Source: Pseudogemmobacter bohemicus
GTDB taxonomy: Bacteria; Pseudomonadota; Alphaproteobacteria; Rhodobacterales; Rhodobacteraceae
Assembly: GCF_003290025.1 (NCBI RefSeq)
Contig: NZ_QNHG01000001.1
Coordinates: forward strand, 365,428 to 429,427
Reading direction: 5' to 3'
DNA length: 64,000 nt
Shown piece by piece: positions 20,060 to 30,568 of the stretch. Position 1 is the stretch's first letter, and each line of letters starts with the position of its first letter. The notes beneath the pieces were generated by a model, which did no database searches, was not told the origin of the DNA, and saw nothing but the letters and a program-made list of their open reading frames with translations. The position numbers and the translations under genes are program-made.

Positions 20060-20590
20060 ATGATCCGCGCAGGGTTCATCATCGCAGGGTTTGCAGCCAC
20101 GCTGGCGGTTTCGCCGGCGCTGGCCTGTTCGCCTGCGCCGATGAAACCGTCTTCGAAAGCGATCCGGGGCGAGAATTGTGCGGTCTCCTGGCAGGTTTCG
20201 GAATATGGCACTGTGGGGATCAGCGCAGCAAGGCCGGTCGCCCCCGGTTTCGTCTGGCAGGAAACCTATGAGGGCAATGCCTGCAACGGCGTTGTCACGG
20301 TGGTGGTGCAGGATTGCCGCTCGGGCCAGGTGCTGCTGCTGGGCGAGGCCTTTTACGACCTGATGCAGCCCGAGACCTCGAAACGGCTCGACGAGCTGCT
20401 GGCGCAGGTCGAAAAGGCCGGGGCAAAGCCGGGTTTCGGCCTTTCGGGCGCGCAGGCTCTGGCGGAAAAGCGCGGGCTGACGCGGGTGCGCGCAGTCACG
20501 ACGGCTGACCGGATCCACATGTCGGGCAAGTCGGTGCGGCTGGATTGCGGCTGCAAGACCTTGTTCCCCGAGATGGAGGGCAAGGGATGA
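20060..20590 (+). CDS. Secreted Cys-rich protein in nuo operon (accessory frame 11, paralogue pair B)
   Basis: 176 residues; signal peptide to about residue 22 (SPALAC). The first mature residue region has a cysteine (ACSPAP), which could be read as a weak lipobox, but a cleaved soluble protein is equally possible. Further cysteines occur in ENCAV, ACNG, QDCRSG and the C-terminal DCGCKTLFPEMEGKG. The terminal C-x-C-x3-FPE-x3-KG element is shared with the next gene, suggesting duplicated origin. Periplasmic location is inferred; function unknown. Confidence 0.72.
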   Translation: MIRAGFIIAGFAATLAVSPALACSPAPMKPSSKAIRGENCAVSWQVSEYGTVGISAARPVAPGFVWQETYEGNACNGVVTVVVQDCRSGQVLLLGEAFYDLMQPETSKRLDELLAQVEKAGAKPGFGLSGAQALAEKRGLTRVRAVTTADRIHMSGKSVRLDCGCKTLFPEMEGKG

Positions 20591-21099
20591 AGCTGCATCT
20601 TTCGCTTTTCCTGACGCTGACCGCGACCGGCGCCCAGGCGCTGACGCCGCTGCCGCCCTGCGGCGGGGTCGAGGCCGGGATGCGCACCGAATGGCCGGCC
20701 GTAATCGCCGGCACCGGCATCGTGGTCGAGGAATACCGCCATAACATTGTGAGCCATGGCACCCTGGCCGAGGCGGATACGCCGCCGGTCGATGCGCTGT
20801 CGGGCTTCGACGGGCTGCGCGTCACCCATTGCGCCAGCGGCCACATGGTCGCGGTGTCGGGCCGGAGGAACAGCTATGAAGCCGCCGACGCGCTGGCCGC
20901 GACGGTTTTCCTGCGCGATGCGGTGACACAAGAACAAACCGCGACGGCGGCGCGGATGAAACAGGCGGTGAGAGCCGCTTTCGGCAAGGGGATCGAGCTG
21001 CGTGAAGACGCCGAGACCTGCGCCTGCAATGTGTACTTTCCGGAGCTGCGCGCCAAAGGGATGACCCCTTACGACCAGCGCGACGATCTGGGGCAATAA
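20587..21099 (+). CDS. Secreted Cys-containing protein in nuo operon (accessory frame 12, paralogue pair B)
   Basis: 170 residues; the ATG at 20587 overlaps the previous stop (ATGA). Signal peptide with AQA cleavage around residue 18. Cysteines at PPCGG, THCASG and the C-terminal TCACNVYFPELRAKG, which repeats the C-x-C-x3-FPE-x3-KG element of the preceding protein. The middle parts of the two differ in length and sequence. It lies 29 nt before nuoK. Probably periplasmic; function unknown. Confidence 0.72.
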   Translation: MKLHLSLFLTLTATGAQALTPLPPCGGVEAGMRTEWPAVIAGTGIVVEEYRHNIVSHGTLAEADTPPVDALSGFDGLRVTHCASGHMVAVSGRRNSYEAADALAATVFLRDAVTQEQTATAARMKQAVRAAFGKGIELREDAETCACNVYFPELRAKGMTPYDQRDDLGQ

Positions 21100-21128
21100 C
21101 GGGCGAGAGCGCCTGAGGGACGGATGAG

Positions 21129-21434
21129 ATGGTAGGAATTGAACATTACATCATGGTGGCGGCGACACTCTTCGTCATCGGCATCTTCGGTCTCTTCCTC
21201 AACCGGAAGAATGTGATCGTCATTCTGATGTCGATCGAGCTGATCCTCTTGTCTGCGAATATCAGCTTCGTGGCCTTTTCGTCCTTCAACGACGATCTGA
21301 CCGGGCAGATCTTCACGCTCTTCGTGCTGACGGTCGCCGCAGCCGAGGCCGCCATCGGCCTCGCCATCCTCGTCGTCTTCTTCCGCAACCGCGGAACGAT
21401 CGACGTCGAAGACGTGAACGTGATGAAGGGCTGA
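21129..21434 (+). CDS. nuoK: NADH-quinone oxidoreductase subunit K
   Basis: 101-residue ND4L-type subunit with three helices. The two buried glutamates of the proton path are visible, in [12 protein letters not shown] and in [14 protein letters not shown]. Length is exactly that of the family. It follows the accessory frames by 29 nt and precedes nuoL by 4 nt. Confidence 0.97.
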   Translation: MVGIEHYIMVAATLFVIGIFGLFLNRKNVIVILMSIELILLSANISFVAFSSFNDDLTGQIFTLFVLTVAAAEAAIGLAILVVFFRNRGTIDVEDVNVMKG

Positions 21435-21438
21435 GAGA

Positions 21439-23808
21439 ATGGTTCAGATCGTCTTTTTTGCTCCGCTGATCGGGGCCATTCTGTGCGGCTTTGGCTGGAA
21501 GGTGATCGGTGAGAAACCGGCCCAGATCCTGACCACTGCCGCCGTCTTCCTTGCGGCTGTGCTGAGCTGGGTCATCTTCCTTGGCTTTGACGGCGAGACC
21601 TATAAGGTGCCGCTGCTGCGCTGGATCGAATCCGGTTCGCTTGAGACCTCCTGGGGGATCCGCGTCGACCGCATGACCGCGATCATGCTGGTGGTGGTGA
21701 ACTCGGTCTCGGCGCTCGTGCATCTTTATAGCTTTGGCTATATGGCACATGACGAGAACTGGACCGATGACGAGCCCTACCGGGCGCGTTTCTTCGCCTA
21801 TCTCTCGTTCTTCACCTTCACCATGCTGACGCTGGTGACCGCCGACAATCTCTTGCAGATGTTCTTCGGCTGGGAAGGGGTGGGGGTCGCCTCTTACCTG
21901 CTGATCGGCTTCTACTGGAAGAAACAATCGGCCGGTGCTGCCGCGATGAAGGCTTTCATCGCCAACCGGGTCGGCGATTTCGGCTTCATCCTCGGGATTG
22001 CCGGGCTTTACCTGCTGACGGATTCGATCCAGTTCGACCAGGTTTTCGCCGCCATTCCGGCCCAGAGCGAAACCACGGTCCGCTTCCTCTGGGCGGACTG
22101 GAATGCGGTCAACCTGATCGCCTTCCTCTTGTTTGTCGGCGCGATGGGGAAATCGGCGCAGCTTTTCCTGCATACATGGCTGCCGGACGCGATGGAGGGG
22201 CCGACCCCGGTTTCCGCGCTGATCCATGCGGCAACCATGGTGACCGCAGGCGTCTTTCTTGTCTGCCGCATGTCGCCGGTGTTTGAATATGCGCCCTATG
22301 CAACCGGTTTCATCACCGTGCTGGGCGCGACGACCGCCTTCTTTGCCGCGACCGTCGGTCTGGTGCAGAATGACATCAAGCGCGTGATCGCCTATTCGAC
22401 CTGTTCGCAGCTGGGCTATATGTTCGTGGCGGCAGGCGTCGGGGCCTATCCGGTCGCGATGTTCCACCTCTTCACCCACGCCTTCTTCAAGGCGATGCTG
22501 TTCCTTGGCGCCGGTTCGGTGATCCATGCCACCCATCACGAGCAGGATATGCGCTGGTATGGTGGGCTCAGGAAGAAGATCCCCTTCACCTTCTGGATGA
22601 TGATGATCGGCACGCTGGCGATTACCGGTGTGGGGATCCCGCTGACCTATTACGGTTTTGCCGGCTTCCTGTCGAAAGACGCGGTGATCGAGAGCGCTTA
22701 TGTCGGCTCCTCCTACGCCTTCTGGATGCTTATTATCGCCGCTGGCATGACCAGCTTCTATTCCTGGCGCCTGATGTTCCTGACCTTCTACGGCACCAAC
22801 CGCGCCGATCAGAAACCGCATGAGGATCACGCGCATGGCCATGATCACGGCCATGCCGCACATGGTCACGACGACCACGGCCATGACGATCACGGCCACG
22901 GGCACCACCACGAGCCGCATGAAAGCCCTGCAGTCATGCTGATCCCGCTGGCGGTTCTGTCGCTGGGCGCGATCTTCTCGGGGATGCTGTGGTACAAGGT
23001 CTTTTTCGGCGACGAGGAGAAGATGCGCTCCTGGTTCGGGATGGAGCAGCTGGCTGCGCATGAGGTCGAAGAAGGGAGTGCCGGGCCCGCCGCTGATTAT
23101 GCGGCAGCCGGAGAGACTGCTGGCGCTGAAACGGCGCTTGCCGAAGCGGCAGGCGATGCGCCGACTGCTGAGGAAGCGGCGAACGCTGCGGCCCAGGCCG
23201 AAGCCCTTGCGGCGGCCGATGCCGGCGTTACCGATCCGGGCGAAGCGGTTGAAGCCGCTGACCCCGGCGCGGAACATGGCGTCGCTCCGAAAGGCGCGCT
23301 CCTGATGCTGCCTTACGGCGCGGAGGAACAGGCCGTGGTCGAAACCCGCGTCGATGCGAAAAAGGTCGAGGCCTCGGGCCATGCGCCGAACACCATCATC
23401 GCGGCGGCCCATATGGTGCCGTCCTGGGTCAGGGTCTCGCCCTTTATCGCGATGCTGATCGGTCTGGTCCTGTCCTGGCTCTTCTATATCAAAAACCCGT
23501 CCTGGCCGCGCCGGCTGGCAGAGCAGCAACGCCCGCTTTATCTGTTCCTTCTGAACAAGTGGTATTTCGACGAGATCTATACCTTCGTCTTCGTCAAAGG
23601 CTCGAAAGCCCTTGGCCGGCTGTTCTGGAAGAATGACGTCAAGGTGATTGACGGAACCATCAACGGGGTGGCGATGGGGATTGTCCCCTTCTTCACCCGC
23701 CTCGCCAATCGTGCCCAGTCGGGCTTTGTCTTCCACTATGCCTTCGCCATGGTGCTCGGGATTGTTGCCCTGGTCACCTGGATGACGCTTTTCGGTGGCG
23801 CCAGGTAA
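21439..23808 (+). CDS. nuoL: NADH-quinone oxidoreductase subunit L with His-rich loop and Ala/Glu-rich linker
   Basis: 789-residue proton-pumping antiporter-like subunit, far longer than E. coli NuoL (613). The core motifs are intact: the glutamate helix [44 protein letters not shown] and [17 protein letters not shown], and the C-terminal anchoring region [17 protein letters not shown]. Two insertions explain the length: a histidine/aspartate-rich loop at about residues 460-495 (repeats of HGHDDHGH type) and an alanine/glutamate-rich low-complexity stretch at about residues 545-625. A His-rich loop is known in some related NuoL proteins; the Ala/Glu linker looks like an expanded unstructured segment. 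Confidence 0.95.
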   Translation: MVQIVFFAPLIGAILCGFGWKVIGEKPAQILTTAAVFLAAVLSWVIFLGFDGETYKVPLLRWIESGSLETSWGIRVDRMTAIMLVVVNSVSALVHLYSFGYMAHDENWTDDEPYRARFFAYLSFFTFTMLTLVTADNLLQMFFGWEGVGVASYLLIGFYWKKQSAGAAAMKAFIANRVGDFGFILGIAGLYLLTDSIQFDQVFAAIPAQSETTVRFLWADWNAVNLIAFLLFVGAMGKSAQLFLHTWLPDAMEGPTPVSALIHAATMVTAGVFLVCRMSPVFEYAPYATGFITVLGATTAFFAATVGLVQNDIKRVIAYSTCSQLGYMFVAAGVGAYPVAMFHLFTHAFFKAMLFLGAGSVIHATHHEQDMRWYGGLRKKIPFTFWMMMIGTLAITGVGIPLTYYGFAGFLSKDAVIESAYVGSSYAFWMLIIAAGMTSFYSWRLMFLTFYGTNRADQKPHEDHAHGHDHGHAAHGHDDHGHDDHGHGHHHEPHESPAVMLIPLAVLSLGAIFSGMLWYKVFFGDEEKMRSWFGMEQLAAHEVEEGSAGPAADYAAAGETAGAETALAEAAGDAPTAEEAANAAAQAEALAAADAGVTDPGEAVEAADPGAEHGVAPKGALLMLPYGAEEQAVVETRVDAKKVEASGHAPNTIIAAAHMVPSWVRVSPFIAMLIGLVLSWLFYIKNPSWPRRLAEQQRPLYLFLLNKWYFDEIYTFVFVKGSKALGRLFWKNDVKVIDGTINGVAMGIVPFFTRLANRAQSGFVFHYAFAMVLGIVALVTWMTLFGGAR

Positions 23809-23823
23809 GGGGGCCCGGGATCC

Positions 23824-25383
23824 ATGGCACAACAACTTCTCAATATCATTCTCTTCCTGCCGCTGGTTGCGGCGCTGATCATGGCGCTTTTCCTGCGCGG
23901 CGATGACGAGGCCGCACGGGGCAACGCGAAATATCTGGCGCTGTTTGCGACGATCGCGACCTTCCTCGCCTCGCTGTTCCTGCTGGCCGAGTTCGACCCG
24001 TCGAATCCGGATTTCCAGTTCGTCAGCGAAAGCAACTGGATTCTCGGCCTGAAATGGCGGCTGGGCGTTGACGGGATCTCGATCCTCTTCGTCCTGCTGA
24101 CCACCTTCCTGATGCCGCTGGTGATCTGGTCGGCCTGGGATGTCACCAAACGCGTCAAGGAATATATGATCGCGTTCCTGATCCTTGAGACGCTGATGAT
24201 CGGCGTGTTCGGTGCGCTGGATCTGGTGATGTTCTACCTCTTCTTCGAGGCGGGGCTGATCCCGATGTTCCTGATCATCGGGGTCTGGGGCGGCGTGAAC
24301 CGCATCTATGCGGCGTTCAAATTCTTCCTCTACACCTTCCTCGGCTCGGTGCTGATGCTGGTGGCGATGATCTTCATGTATATGGATGCCGGCACCACCT
24401 GTATCGGCGCCTGTGGCGAGGGGCAGGTTTCGCTCCTGACCCATACATTCAGCTTCGAGGCCTTTGATCTCCTGGGGGTCCAGGTGGTCGGCGGCGTGCA
24501 GACGCTGTTGTTCCTTGCCTTCTTTGCCTCTTTCGCGGTGAAGATGCCGATGTGGCCGTTCCACACCTGGCTGCCTGATGCCCACGTTCAGGCGCCGACC
24601 GCCGGTTCGGTCATTCTGGCGGCGATCATGCTGAAGATGGGGGGCTATGGTTTCCTCAGGTTCTCGATCCCGATGTTCCCGGTGGCATCCGATCTGCTGG
24701 CGCCGCTGGTGTTCTGGATGTCGGCGATTGCGGTGGTCTATACCTCGCTGGTCGCCATCGTGCAGTCGGACATGAAGAAGCTGATCGCCTATTCCTCGGT
24801 CGCCCATATGGGCTATGTGACCATGGGGATTTTCGCGATCAACCAGCAAGGTCTTGACGGCGCGATCTTCCAGATGATTTCGCACGGTTTCATCTCTGGC
24901 GCGCTCTTCCTTTGCGTCGGCGTGATCTATGACCGCATGCATACCCGCGAGATCGACGCCTATGGCGGTCTGGTGAACAGGATGCCGGCCTATGCGATGG
25001 TCTTCATGTTCTTCACCATGGCCAATGTGGGCCTTCCCGGCACATCGGGTTTCGTGGGTGAGTTCCTGACGATCATGGGCATCTATCAGGTCAATACCTG
25101 GATCGCCTTCTTCGCGGCTTCGGGCGTGATCTTCTCGGCCTCTTATGCGCTCTGGCTTTACCGCCGGGTGATCTTTGGAACATTGACCAAAGACAGCCTT
25201 AAGCTGATCAGCGACATGACCACGCGCGAGAAACTGATCTTCGCGCCGCTGGTGGCGATGACGCTGTTCCTGGGGGTCTATCCGAGCGCCGTGACCGATA
25301 TCATCGGCCCGTCCGTGACCCATCTGATCGAGAATTACCTTGCCGCTCTGCCCGCCGTGGCAGAGCAGGCGGCGATGCACTGA
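23824..25383 (+). CDS. nuoM: NADH-quinone oxidoreductase subunit M
   Basis: 519-residue ND4-type proton-pumping subunit with about 14 helices. Visible: [20 protein letters not shown], the key glutamate in [20 protein letters not shown], and the broken-helix lysine region with [27 protein letters not shown] and [18 protein letters not shown]. It starts 15 nt after nuoL and ends 12 nt before nuoN. Confidence 0.97.
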   Translation: MAQQLLNIILFLPLVAALIMALFLRGDDEAARGNAKYLALFATIATFLASLFLLAEFDPSNPDFQFVSESNWILGLKWRLGVDGISILFVLLTTFLMPLVIWSAWDVTKRVKEYMIAFLILETLMIGVFGALDLVMFYLFFEAGLIPMFLIIGVWGGVNRIYAAFKFFLYTFLGSVLMLVAMIFMYMDAGTTCIGACGEGQVSLLTHTFSFEAFDLLGVQVVGGVQTLLFLAFFASFAVKMPMWPFHTWLPDAHVQAPTAGSVILAAIMLKMGGYGFLRFSIPMFPVASDLLAPLVFWMSAIAVVYTSLVAIVQSDMKKLIAYSSVAHMGYVTMGIFAINQQGLDGAIFQMISHGFISGALFLCVGVIYDRMHTREIDAYGGLVNRMPAYAMVFMFFTMANVGLPGTSGFVGEFLTIMGIYQVNTWIAFFAASGVIFSASYALWLYRRVIFGTLTKDSLKLISDMTTREKLIFAPLVAMTLFLGVYPSAVTDIIGPSVTHLIENYLAALPAVAEQAAMH

Positions 25384-25395
25384 GGAAGCGCGACA

Positions 25396-26853
25396 ATGAC
25401 CGCAGTTGATTTCAACACCGTTCTGCCCGAGGTGATCCTCGCGCTTTACGCGATGGCCGCGCTCATGTTCGGCGTCTATACCGGCAAGGACAGGGTGGCG
25501 GTGCCGCTGGTCTGGGCCACGGCGGGGCTTTTCGTGGCGCTGGCGCTGTGGATCGGCCTTGCGGGCGAGGGCGACCGCACCGCCTTCCACGGCATGTTCA
25601 ACGATGACCCCTTCTCGCGTTTCTCGAAAGTGGTGATCCTGTTGTCCACCGCGGCGGTGCTGGTGATGAGCCAGGACTATATGTCCCGCTGGAACCTTTT
25701 GCGGTTCGAGTTCCCGGTGATCGTGACGCTTGCCGTGACCGGCATGATGATGATGGTCTCGGCCGGCGATCTGATGGCGCTCTATATGGGGCTGGAGCTG
25801 CAATCGCTGGCGCTTTATGTCACCGCCGCGATCCGCCGCGACTCGGCGAAATCCTCCGAGGCCGGGCTGAAATATTTCGTCCTCGGCTCGCTGTCCTCTG
25901 GGATGCTGCTGTTTGGCGCCTCGCTGGTTTACGGCTTTACCGGCACGACGCAATTCGACGGCATCTTCGTAGCAGTTCAGGCCGATGTCTCGCTGGGGCT
26001 GCTGTTCGGTCTGGTCTTCATGCTGGCAGGTCTGGCCTTCAAGATCTCGGCCGCACCCTTCCATATGTGGACGCCCGACGTCTATGAGGGCTCGCCCACG
26101 CCCGTCACGGCCTTCTTCGCCACCGCGCCGAAAGTGGCCGCGATGGCGCTGATCGCGCGGCTGGCCTGGGATGCTTTCGGCTCGATCCCGGCGCAATGGG
26201 GCCAGGTGCTGGCGGCGATGTCGGTGCTGTCGATGTATCTCGGGGCGATTGCCGCGATTGGCCAGAAAGACATCAAGCGTCTGATGGCCTATTCCTCGAT
26301 TGCCCATATGGGCTATGCGCTGATCGGTCTGGCCGCTGCGACCACAGGCACGCCGGATCAGGCGGTGCAGGGCGTCCAGGCGATGCTGATCTATATGGCG
26401 ATCTATGTCACCATGGGTGTGGGGTCTTTCGCCTTCATCCTCGGGATGGAGCGCGATGGCCGCCCGGTCACCGATATCGCGAGCCTCAAGATGCTCTCGA
26501 AGTCTGAGCCCCTGAAGGCGCTGGCGCTGCTGGCTTTGTTCTTCAGCCTTGCCGGTGTGCCGCCCTTTATCGGCTTCTATGCCAAATTCGCGGTGCTGAA
26601 GGCGGCGGTCGATGCCGGCATGGTCTGGCTGGCGGTGGCGGGCGGTATCGCTTCGGTGATCGGTGCCTTCTACTATCTGCGCGTCGTCTATTTCATCTAT
26701 TTCGGCGATACCGAAGACCCGGCCGAAAGCCGGATGTCGGCGGTGCAATGGGTTCTGATGATGGCGGTGGCGGCGATCCTGGTGCTGGGCGCGATCAATC
26801 TCTTCGGGATCGAAGGGCCGGCTCTGACGGCGGCAAAATCACTTGTGCTCTGA
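25396..26853 (+). CDS. nuoN: NADH-quinone oxidoreductase subunit N
   Basis: 485-residue ND2-type proton-pumping subunit, last nuo gene. Family segments are present: [20 protein letters not shown] with the conserved glutamate, [48 protein letters not shown] and [19 protein letters not shown]. The biotin ligase gene overlaps its 3' end by about 11 nt, so birA may be read from the same message. Confidence 0.97.
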   Translation: MTAVDFNTVLPEVILALYAMAALMFGVYTGKDRVAVPLVWATAGLFVALALWIGLAGEGDRTAFHGMFNDDPFSRFSKVVILLSTAAVLVMSQDYMSRWNLLRFEFPVIVTLAVTGMMMMVSAGDLMALYMGLELQSLALYVTAAIRRDSAKSSEAGLKYFVLGSLSSGMLLFGASLVYGFTGTTQFDGIFVAVQADVSLGLLFGLVFMLAGLAFKISAAPFHMWTPDVYEGSPTPVTAFFATAPKVAAMALIARLAWDAFGSIPAQWGQVLAAMSVLSMYLGAIAAIGQKDIKRLMAYSSIAHMGYALIGLAAATTGTPDQAVQGVQAMLIYMAIYVTMGVGSFAFILGMERDGRPVTDIASLKMLSKSEPLKALALLALFFSLAGVPPFIGFYAKFAVLKAAVDAGMVWLAVAGGIASVIGAFYYLRVVYFIYFGDTEDPAESRMSAVQWVLMMAVAAILVLGAINLFGIEGPALTAAKSLVL

Positions 26854-27571
26854 CCGCATCGAACGGGTGGAGCTGGCCTCGGTCGACTCCACCAATATTG
26901 AGGCCTTCCGGAGGGCCCCCGATCTTCGGGGGCCTCTGTGGATTCTGGCGGGCGAGCAAACGGCGGGGAAGGGACGACGGGCGCGTCCCTGGACCAGCCC
27001 GCCGGGGAATTTCTATGGCAGCCTCGCGCAACGCCTTGATGAACCGGCGGCAAGGCTTGGTCTGCGCAGTTTCGTCGCGGCGCTGGCGCTTTACGACGCC
27101 TTTGTCGCCGTGGTCGGCGCTGGCACCGGTTTCGCGCTGAAATGGCCCAATGATGTGCTGCTGAATGGCGGCAAGCTGACCGGGATCCTGCTGGAAGCCT
27201 CGGGGCCGGTGCTGGTGATCGGCATGGGGGTGAACCTTTTGCATGCGCCCCCGGCAAGCGCGGTAGACCCTGGTGCTGTGGCCCCGGTCTCGCTGCTGGC
27301 AGAGACGGGTGTGCGGGTGACGCCCGCGCGCTTTCTGGACGCTCTGGCGCCGGCCATGGCGCATTGGGAGGCGGTGCTGCGCGATGAGGGTTTTGCACCC
27401 ATACGCGCCGCCTGGCTCGCCCGTGCCGCGCGGATCGGCGAAAAGATCACCGCCCGCACCGGATCCGAGACCCGCGAGGGCATATTCGAGACCATCGACC
27501 AGGACGGCAATCTGGTTCTGCGCATGGCCTTCGCGACCGTCGCCATCCCGGCGGCGGATGTGTTTTTCTGA
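26843..27571 (+). CDS. birA: Biotin--[acetyl-CoA-carboxylase] ligase
   Basis: 242-residue biotin protein ligase that activates biotin with ATP and attaches it to the carboxyl carrier protein. It lacks the N-terminal DNA-binding domain of E. coli BirA, so it is a pure ligase. Visible: SVDSTNIEA, the biotin/AMP loop [38 protein letters not shown] and VIGMGVNL. The start is uncertain. TTG at 26843 overlaps the nuoN end and has no strong ribosome site; a GTG at 26867 is an alternative. The position between nuoN and coaX-rnj is a common Rhodobacterales arrangement. Confidence 0.9.
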   Translation: MCSDRIERVELASVDSTNIEAFRRAPDLRGPLWILAGEQTAGKGRRARPWTSPPGNFYGSLAQRLDEPAARLGLRSFVAALALYDAFVAVVGAGTGFALKWPNDVLLNGGKLTGILLEASGPVLVIGMGVNLLHAPPASAVDPGAVAPVSLLAETGVRVTPARFLDALAPAMAHWEAVLRDEGFAPIRAAWLARAARIGEKITARTGSETREGIFETIDQDGNLVLRMAFATVAIPAADVFF

Positions 27572-27592
27572 CCGAAACCGAAGGGGGAGCCG

Positions 27593-28381
27593 ATGCTTCT
27601 CGCCATCGACTGCGGCAATACCAATACTGTCTTTGCGATCTGGGATGACAGCGCTGCGGATGGGGCGCGGTTCATCGCCACCTGGCGCATCGCCACCGAT
27701 CACAGGCGGACGGCGGATGAATATTACGTCTGGCTTTCCTCGCTGATGCTACTGAACCGGCTTGAGGTGAGGATCGCCGAGGTGATCATCTCATCCACCG
27801 TGCCAAGGGTGGTGTTCAATCTCAGGGTGCTGTCGAACCGCTATTTCGATTGCCGCCCGCTGGTGGTGGGAAAGCCCGAATGCCTGTTGCCGCATCAGCC
27901 GCGCGTCGATCAGGGCACCACCGTGGGGCCGGACCGGCTGGTCAATACCGCCGGTGCCTTTGACCGCCATGGCGGCAATCTGATCGTGGTCGATTTCGGC
28001 ACCGCCACCACCTTTGACGTGGTCGATATCGATGGCGCCTATATTGGCGGCGTGATTGCGCCCGGGGTGAACCTGTCGCTTGAGGCACTGCATATGGCGG
28101 CGGCGGCGCTGCCGCATGTCGATGTGACGCGCCCCCAGCAGGCGATTGGCACGAATACGGTAGCCTGTATGCAATCGGGCGTGTATTGGGGCTATATCGG
28201 CCTTGTCGAAGGCATCGTGCGCGCGATCCGTCAGGAGAGGGATCGCCCGATGAAGGTGATCGGCACCGGCGGCCTTGCGTCGCTCTTCGCCCAGGACACA
28301 GAAATATTCGAATCGATCGAGGATGATCTGACCATGCATGGCCTTGTCCTGATCCATGACTACAACAAGGAAAACGCATGA
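27593..28381 (+). CDS. coaX: Type III pantothenate kinase
   Basis: 262 residues. Catalyses the first committed step of coenzyme A synthesis, phosphorylating pantothenate with ATP and a monovalent cation. ASKHA-fold signatures are visible: the phosphate-1 loop MLLAIDCGNTNTVFAIWD at the N-terminus, GPDRLVNTAGAFDRHG, the phosphate-2 segment LIVVDFGTATTFDVVD and GGVIAPGVNLSLEAL. AAGGGGGAG precedes the ATG. Its stop overlaps the rnj start (ATGA). panB and panC near the window end serve the same pathway upstream. Confidence 0.95.
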   Translation: MLLAIDCGNTNTVFAIWDDSAADGARFIATWRIATDHRRTADEYYVWLSSLMLLNRLEVRIAEVIISSTVPRVVFNLRVLSNRYFDCRPLVVGKPECLLPHQPRVDQGTTVGPDRLVNTAGAFDRHGGNLIVVDFGTATTFDVVDIDGAYIGGVIAPGVNLSLEALHMAAAALPHVDVTRPQQAIGTNTVACMQSGVYWGYIGLVEGIVRAIRQERDRPMKVIGTGGLASLFAQDTEIFESIEDDLTMHGLVLIHDYNKENA

Positions 28382-30054
28382 AGAGTGAACGGCTGATCTA
28401 CCTTCCGCTGGGTGGTGCCGGCGAAATCGGGATGAATGCCTATGTCTATGGCTATGGCGCCCCCGGGAAGGAGAGGCTGATCCTTGTCGATATGGGGGTG
28501 ACTTTCCCTGATATGGACGGGGCGCCGGGGGTCGAGGTGATCATGCCCGACATCACCTGGCTGGAAGAGCGGGTGGGGCGGCTTGAGGCGATTTTCATCA
28601 CCCATGCCCATGAAGACCATATCGGCGCGCTTGGGCATCTTTGGCCAAAGCTGAAGGCGAAGGTCTATGCGCGGAAGTTCACCTCGGCGATTGGCCGGCT
28701 GAAACTGGATGAGCTGGGCCATCCGACCGATGCGATTGTGACGGTGGGGGCGCGGCCCGATGTGGTCGAGGCGGGGCCGTTCAGGGTGCAATTCGTGCCG
28801 CTTTCGCATTCGATCCCGGAATCGGCGGCTTTGATCATCGACACGCCTGCGGGGCGGATCGTGCATTCCGGGGATTTCAAGCTCGACCGCTCGCCCGTGG
28901 TGGGGGAGGCCTGGGATGATGCGCTCTGGCAAGGGGTGGCCGATGAGGCGCCCGTGAAGGCGCTGATGTGCGATTCCACGAATGTGTTCTCGACCCATCC
29001 GGGCCGGTCCGAGGCGACCCTGGCGGAACCGCTGACCGGGCTGATAAAGGCGTCGGAGGGCATGTTTGTCGCGACGACCTTTGGCTCGAACGTGGCGCGG
29101 CTGAAGACTTTGGCCGAGGCCGCTGTGGCGGCGGATCGCACCATCTGCGTCATGGGGCGCTCGATGAAGCGGATGCTTTCGGTCGCGCAGGAGACCGGGG
29201 TGCTTGCCTCTTTCCCGCGCGTCGTCTCGACAGAGGATGCGCTGGAAGTGCCGCGCCGCAATCTGATGCTGCTGGTCACCGGCAGCCAGGGCGAGCGGCG
29301 GGCGGCGGCGGCGGCTTTGTCGCGCGGGCGTTATCTGGGCCATGAGCTGAAACGCGGCGATACCTTCCTGTTTTCTTCGCGCACGATCCCGGGGAATGAG
29401 AAAGACGTCTACAAGATCTGGAACGCCTATTCGGAAATGGGCGTGCGGGTGGTGGATGATGCCGGCGGGCTTTACCATGTTTCTGGCCATGCGAACCGGC
29501 CGGATCTGGAACATGTGCACCGGCTGTTGCTGCCGGATATGCTGATCCCGATGCATGGCGAGCACCGGCATCTGACCGAACATGCGCGGATCGGATCTGA
29601 GGGTGGCATTGCCACTCAGGTGGCGGTGAACGGGATGATGGTCGATCTGACCGGCGAACACCCCAAAGTTGTCGAATATATCGAGACCGGGCGGCTTTAC
29701 CTGGATGGAACTGTGCTGATCGGGGCGCTGGACGGGGTGATCCGCAACCGGATCCGCATGGCGCTGAACGGGCATGTTCTGGCCACCGTGATCCTTGACG
29801 AGGCCGGGGAGCCTTTGGGCGAGCCCTGGGTCGAGATTATGGGGCTGACGCCGATCGGCAAGGGCGGGCGCGAGCTTGCCGGGACCATGGAGGCAGAGCT
29901 TGACGACTGGATGGGCCGCGCCGGTCGCAAGGTTTTGAAAAATGACGACAAGGTCGAGGATGACATCCGCCGGATCATCCGCCAGGTCGCGGTCGAAGAG
30001 ATCGGCAAGAAACCGGAAGTGACAGTGGTGGTCTCGCGGCTGTTGCCCGAATAA
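28378..30054 (+). CDS. rnj: Ribonuclease J
   Basis: 558-residue metallo-beta-lactamase/beta-CASP ribonuclease with endo- and 5' exonuclease activity in mRNA decay and rRNA maturation. The zinc site HAHEDHIGAL and later HSIPESAALII and HSGDFKLD are present, followed by the beta-CASP region (VTGSQGERRAA, SSRTIPGNE) and HVSGHANRPDLEHVHRLLLPDMLIPMHGE read in pieces. The length is typical. It starts inside the coaX stop and is the last gene of the run that begins with nuoA. Confidence 0.95.
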   Translation: MKSERLIYLPLGGAGEIGMNAYVYGYGAPGKERLILVDMGVTFPDMDGAPGVEVIMPDITWLEERVGRLEAIFITHAHEDHIGALGHLWPKLKAKVYARKFTSAIGRLKLDELGHPTDAIVTVGARPDVVEAGPFRVQFVPLSHSIPESAALIIDTPAGRIVHSGDFKLDRSPVVGEAWDDALWQGVADEAPVKALMCDSTNVFSTHPGRSEATLAEPLTGLIKASEGMFVATTFGSNVARLKTLAEAAVAADRTICVMGRSMKRMLSVAQETGVLASFPRVVSTEDALEVPRRNLMLLVTGSQGERRAAAAALSRGRYLGHELKRGDTFLFSSRTIPGNEKDVYKIWNAYSEMGVRVVDDAGGLYHVSGHANRPDLEHVHRLLLPDMLIPMHGEHRHLTEHARIGSEGGIATQVAVNGMMVDLTGEHPKVVEYIETGRLYLDGTVLIGALDGVIRNRIRMALNGHVLATVILDEAGEPLGEPWVEIMGLTPIGKGGRELAGTMEAELDDWMGRAGRKVLKNDDKVEDDIRRIIRQVAVEEIGKKPEVTVVVSRLLPE

Positions 30055-30568
30055 GCGCAGCCGGAACTGGCTGCGGCTGAGTGCGGCGGTTTCTCTCCAC
30101 GCGGAACCGGGCCAGAGGCCCGGCCTCGCATGGGGAGCGGGGGGCACGGCCTGCGGCCGTGCGGCAGCGCTTCATTCCGGGCCGTGGGTTTTTTGCTGGC
30201 CGCCCGGTCTGGGCGGGCCTCTGGACGGGCCTGGGGAACAGCGATTGCGTGACGGGCTGCGTCCTGTATTTCTGGTCAGGGGAGGTCAATGGCCCGCCTG
30301 GCCTCGGTTAATTCGGGGCGAGAATTCGGTCGGGCTGGTCAGGCTGGTCGGAGGCTGGCAGTAGCACAGTCACTGACTGTGGCGGGGCCAATTTACTGTG
30401 ACGGGGCCTGTGCAGTGCCTTTGGGATATGGCTGGCAGTCCGTCGCTGAACTGCCGCCTCTTGCCCCAGGGAGGCTCGCCGCACCTGACTGACCTTACAG
30501 AATGCGCCGCAGGTGGTGTTCTGCCGGCTTGGCGGCAGAACAATCATTCATGCTGACGGGTTCAGCCG
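30055..30568. other. 514-bp spacer between rnj and the DEAD-box helicase gene
   Basis: Two genes converge on this stretch. No frame has credible coding character. It holds the rnj hairpin at its left end and a perfect 9-bp inverted repeat (30518-30526/30533-30541, 6-nt loop) about 30 nt downstream of the helicase stop. That repeat could be a processing or stop signal for the minus-strand message, but it lacks a T-run in either direction. Confidence 0.5.
30056..30075 (+). terminator. Hairpin after rnj, possible terminator
   Basis: CGCAGCC (30056-30062) and GGCTGCG (30069-30075) form a 7-bp stem with a 6-nt loop, beginning 2 nt after the rnj stop. No clear T-run follows, so intrinsic termination is uncertain. 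Confidence 0.3.

Noticed and set aside
21313..26748. 1811-residue open frame on the minus strand opposite nuoL-nuoN
   Set aside because: It lies antisense to three intact nuo genes, is dominated by His, Arg, Gln and Asp typical of reading GC-rich codons backwards, and shows no domain.
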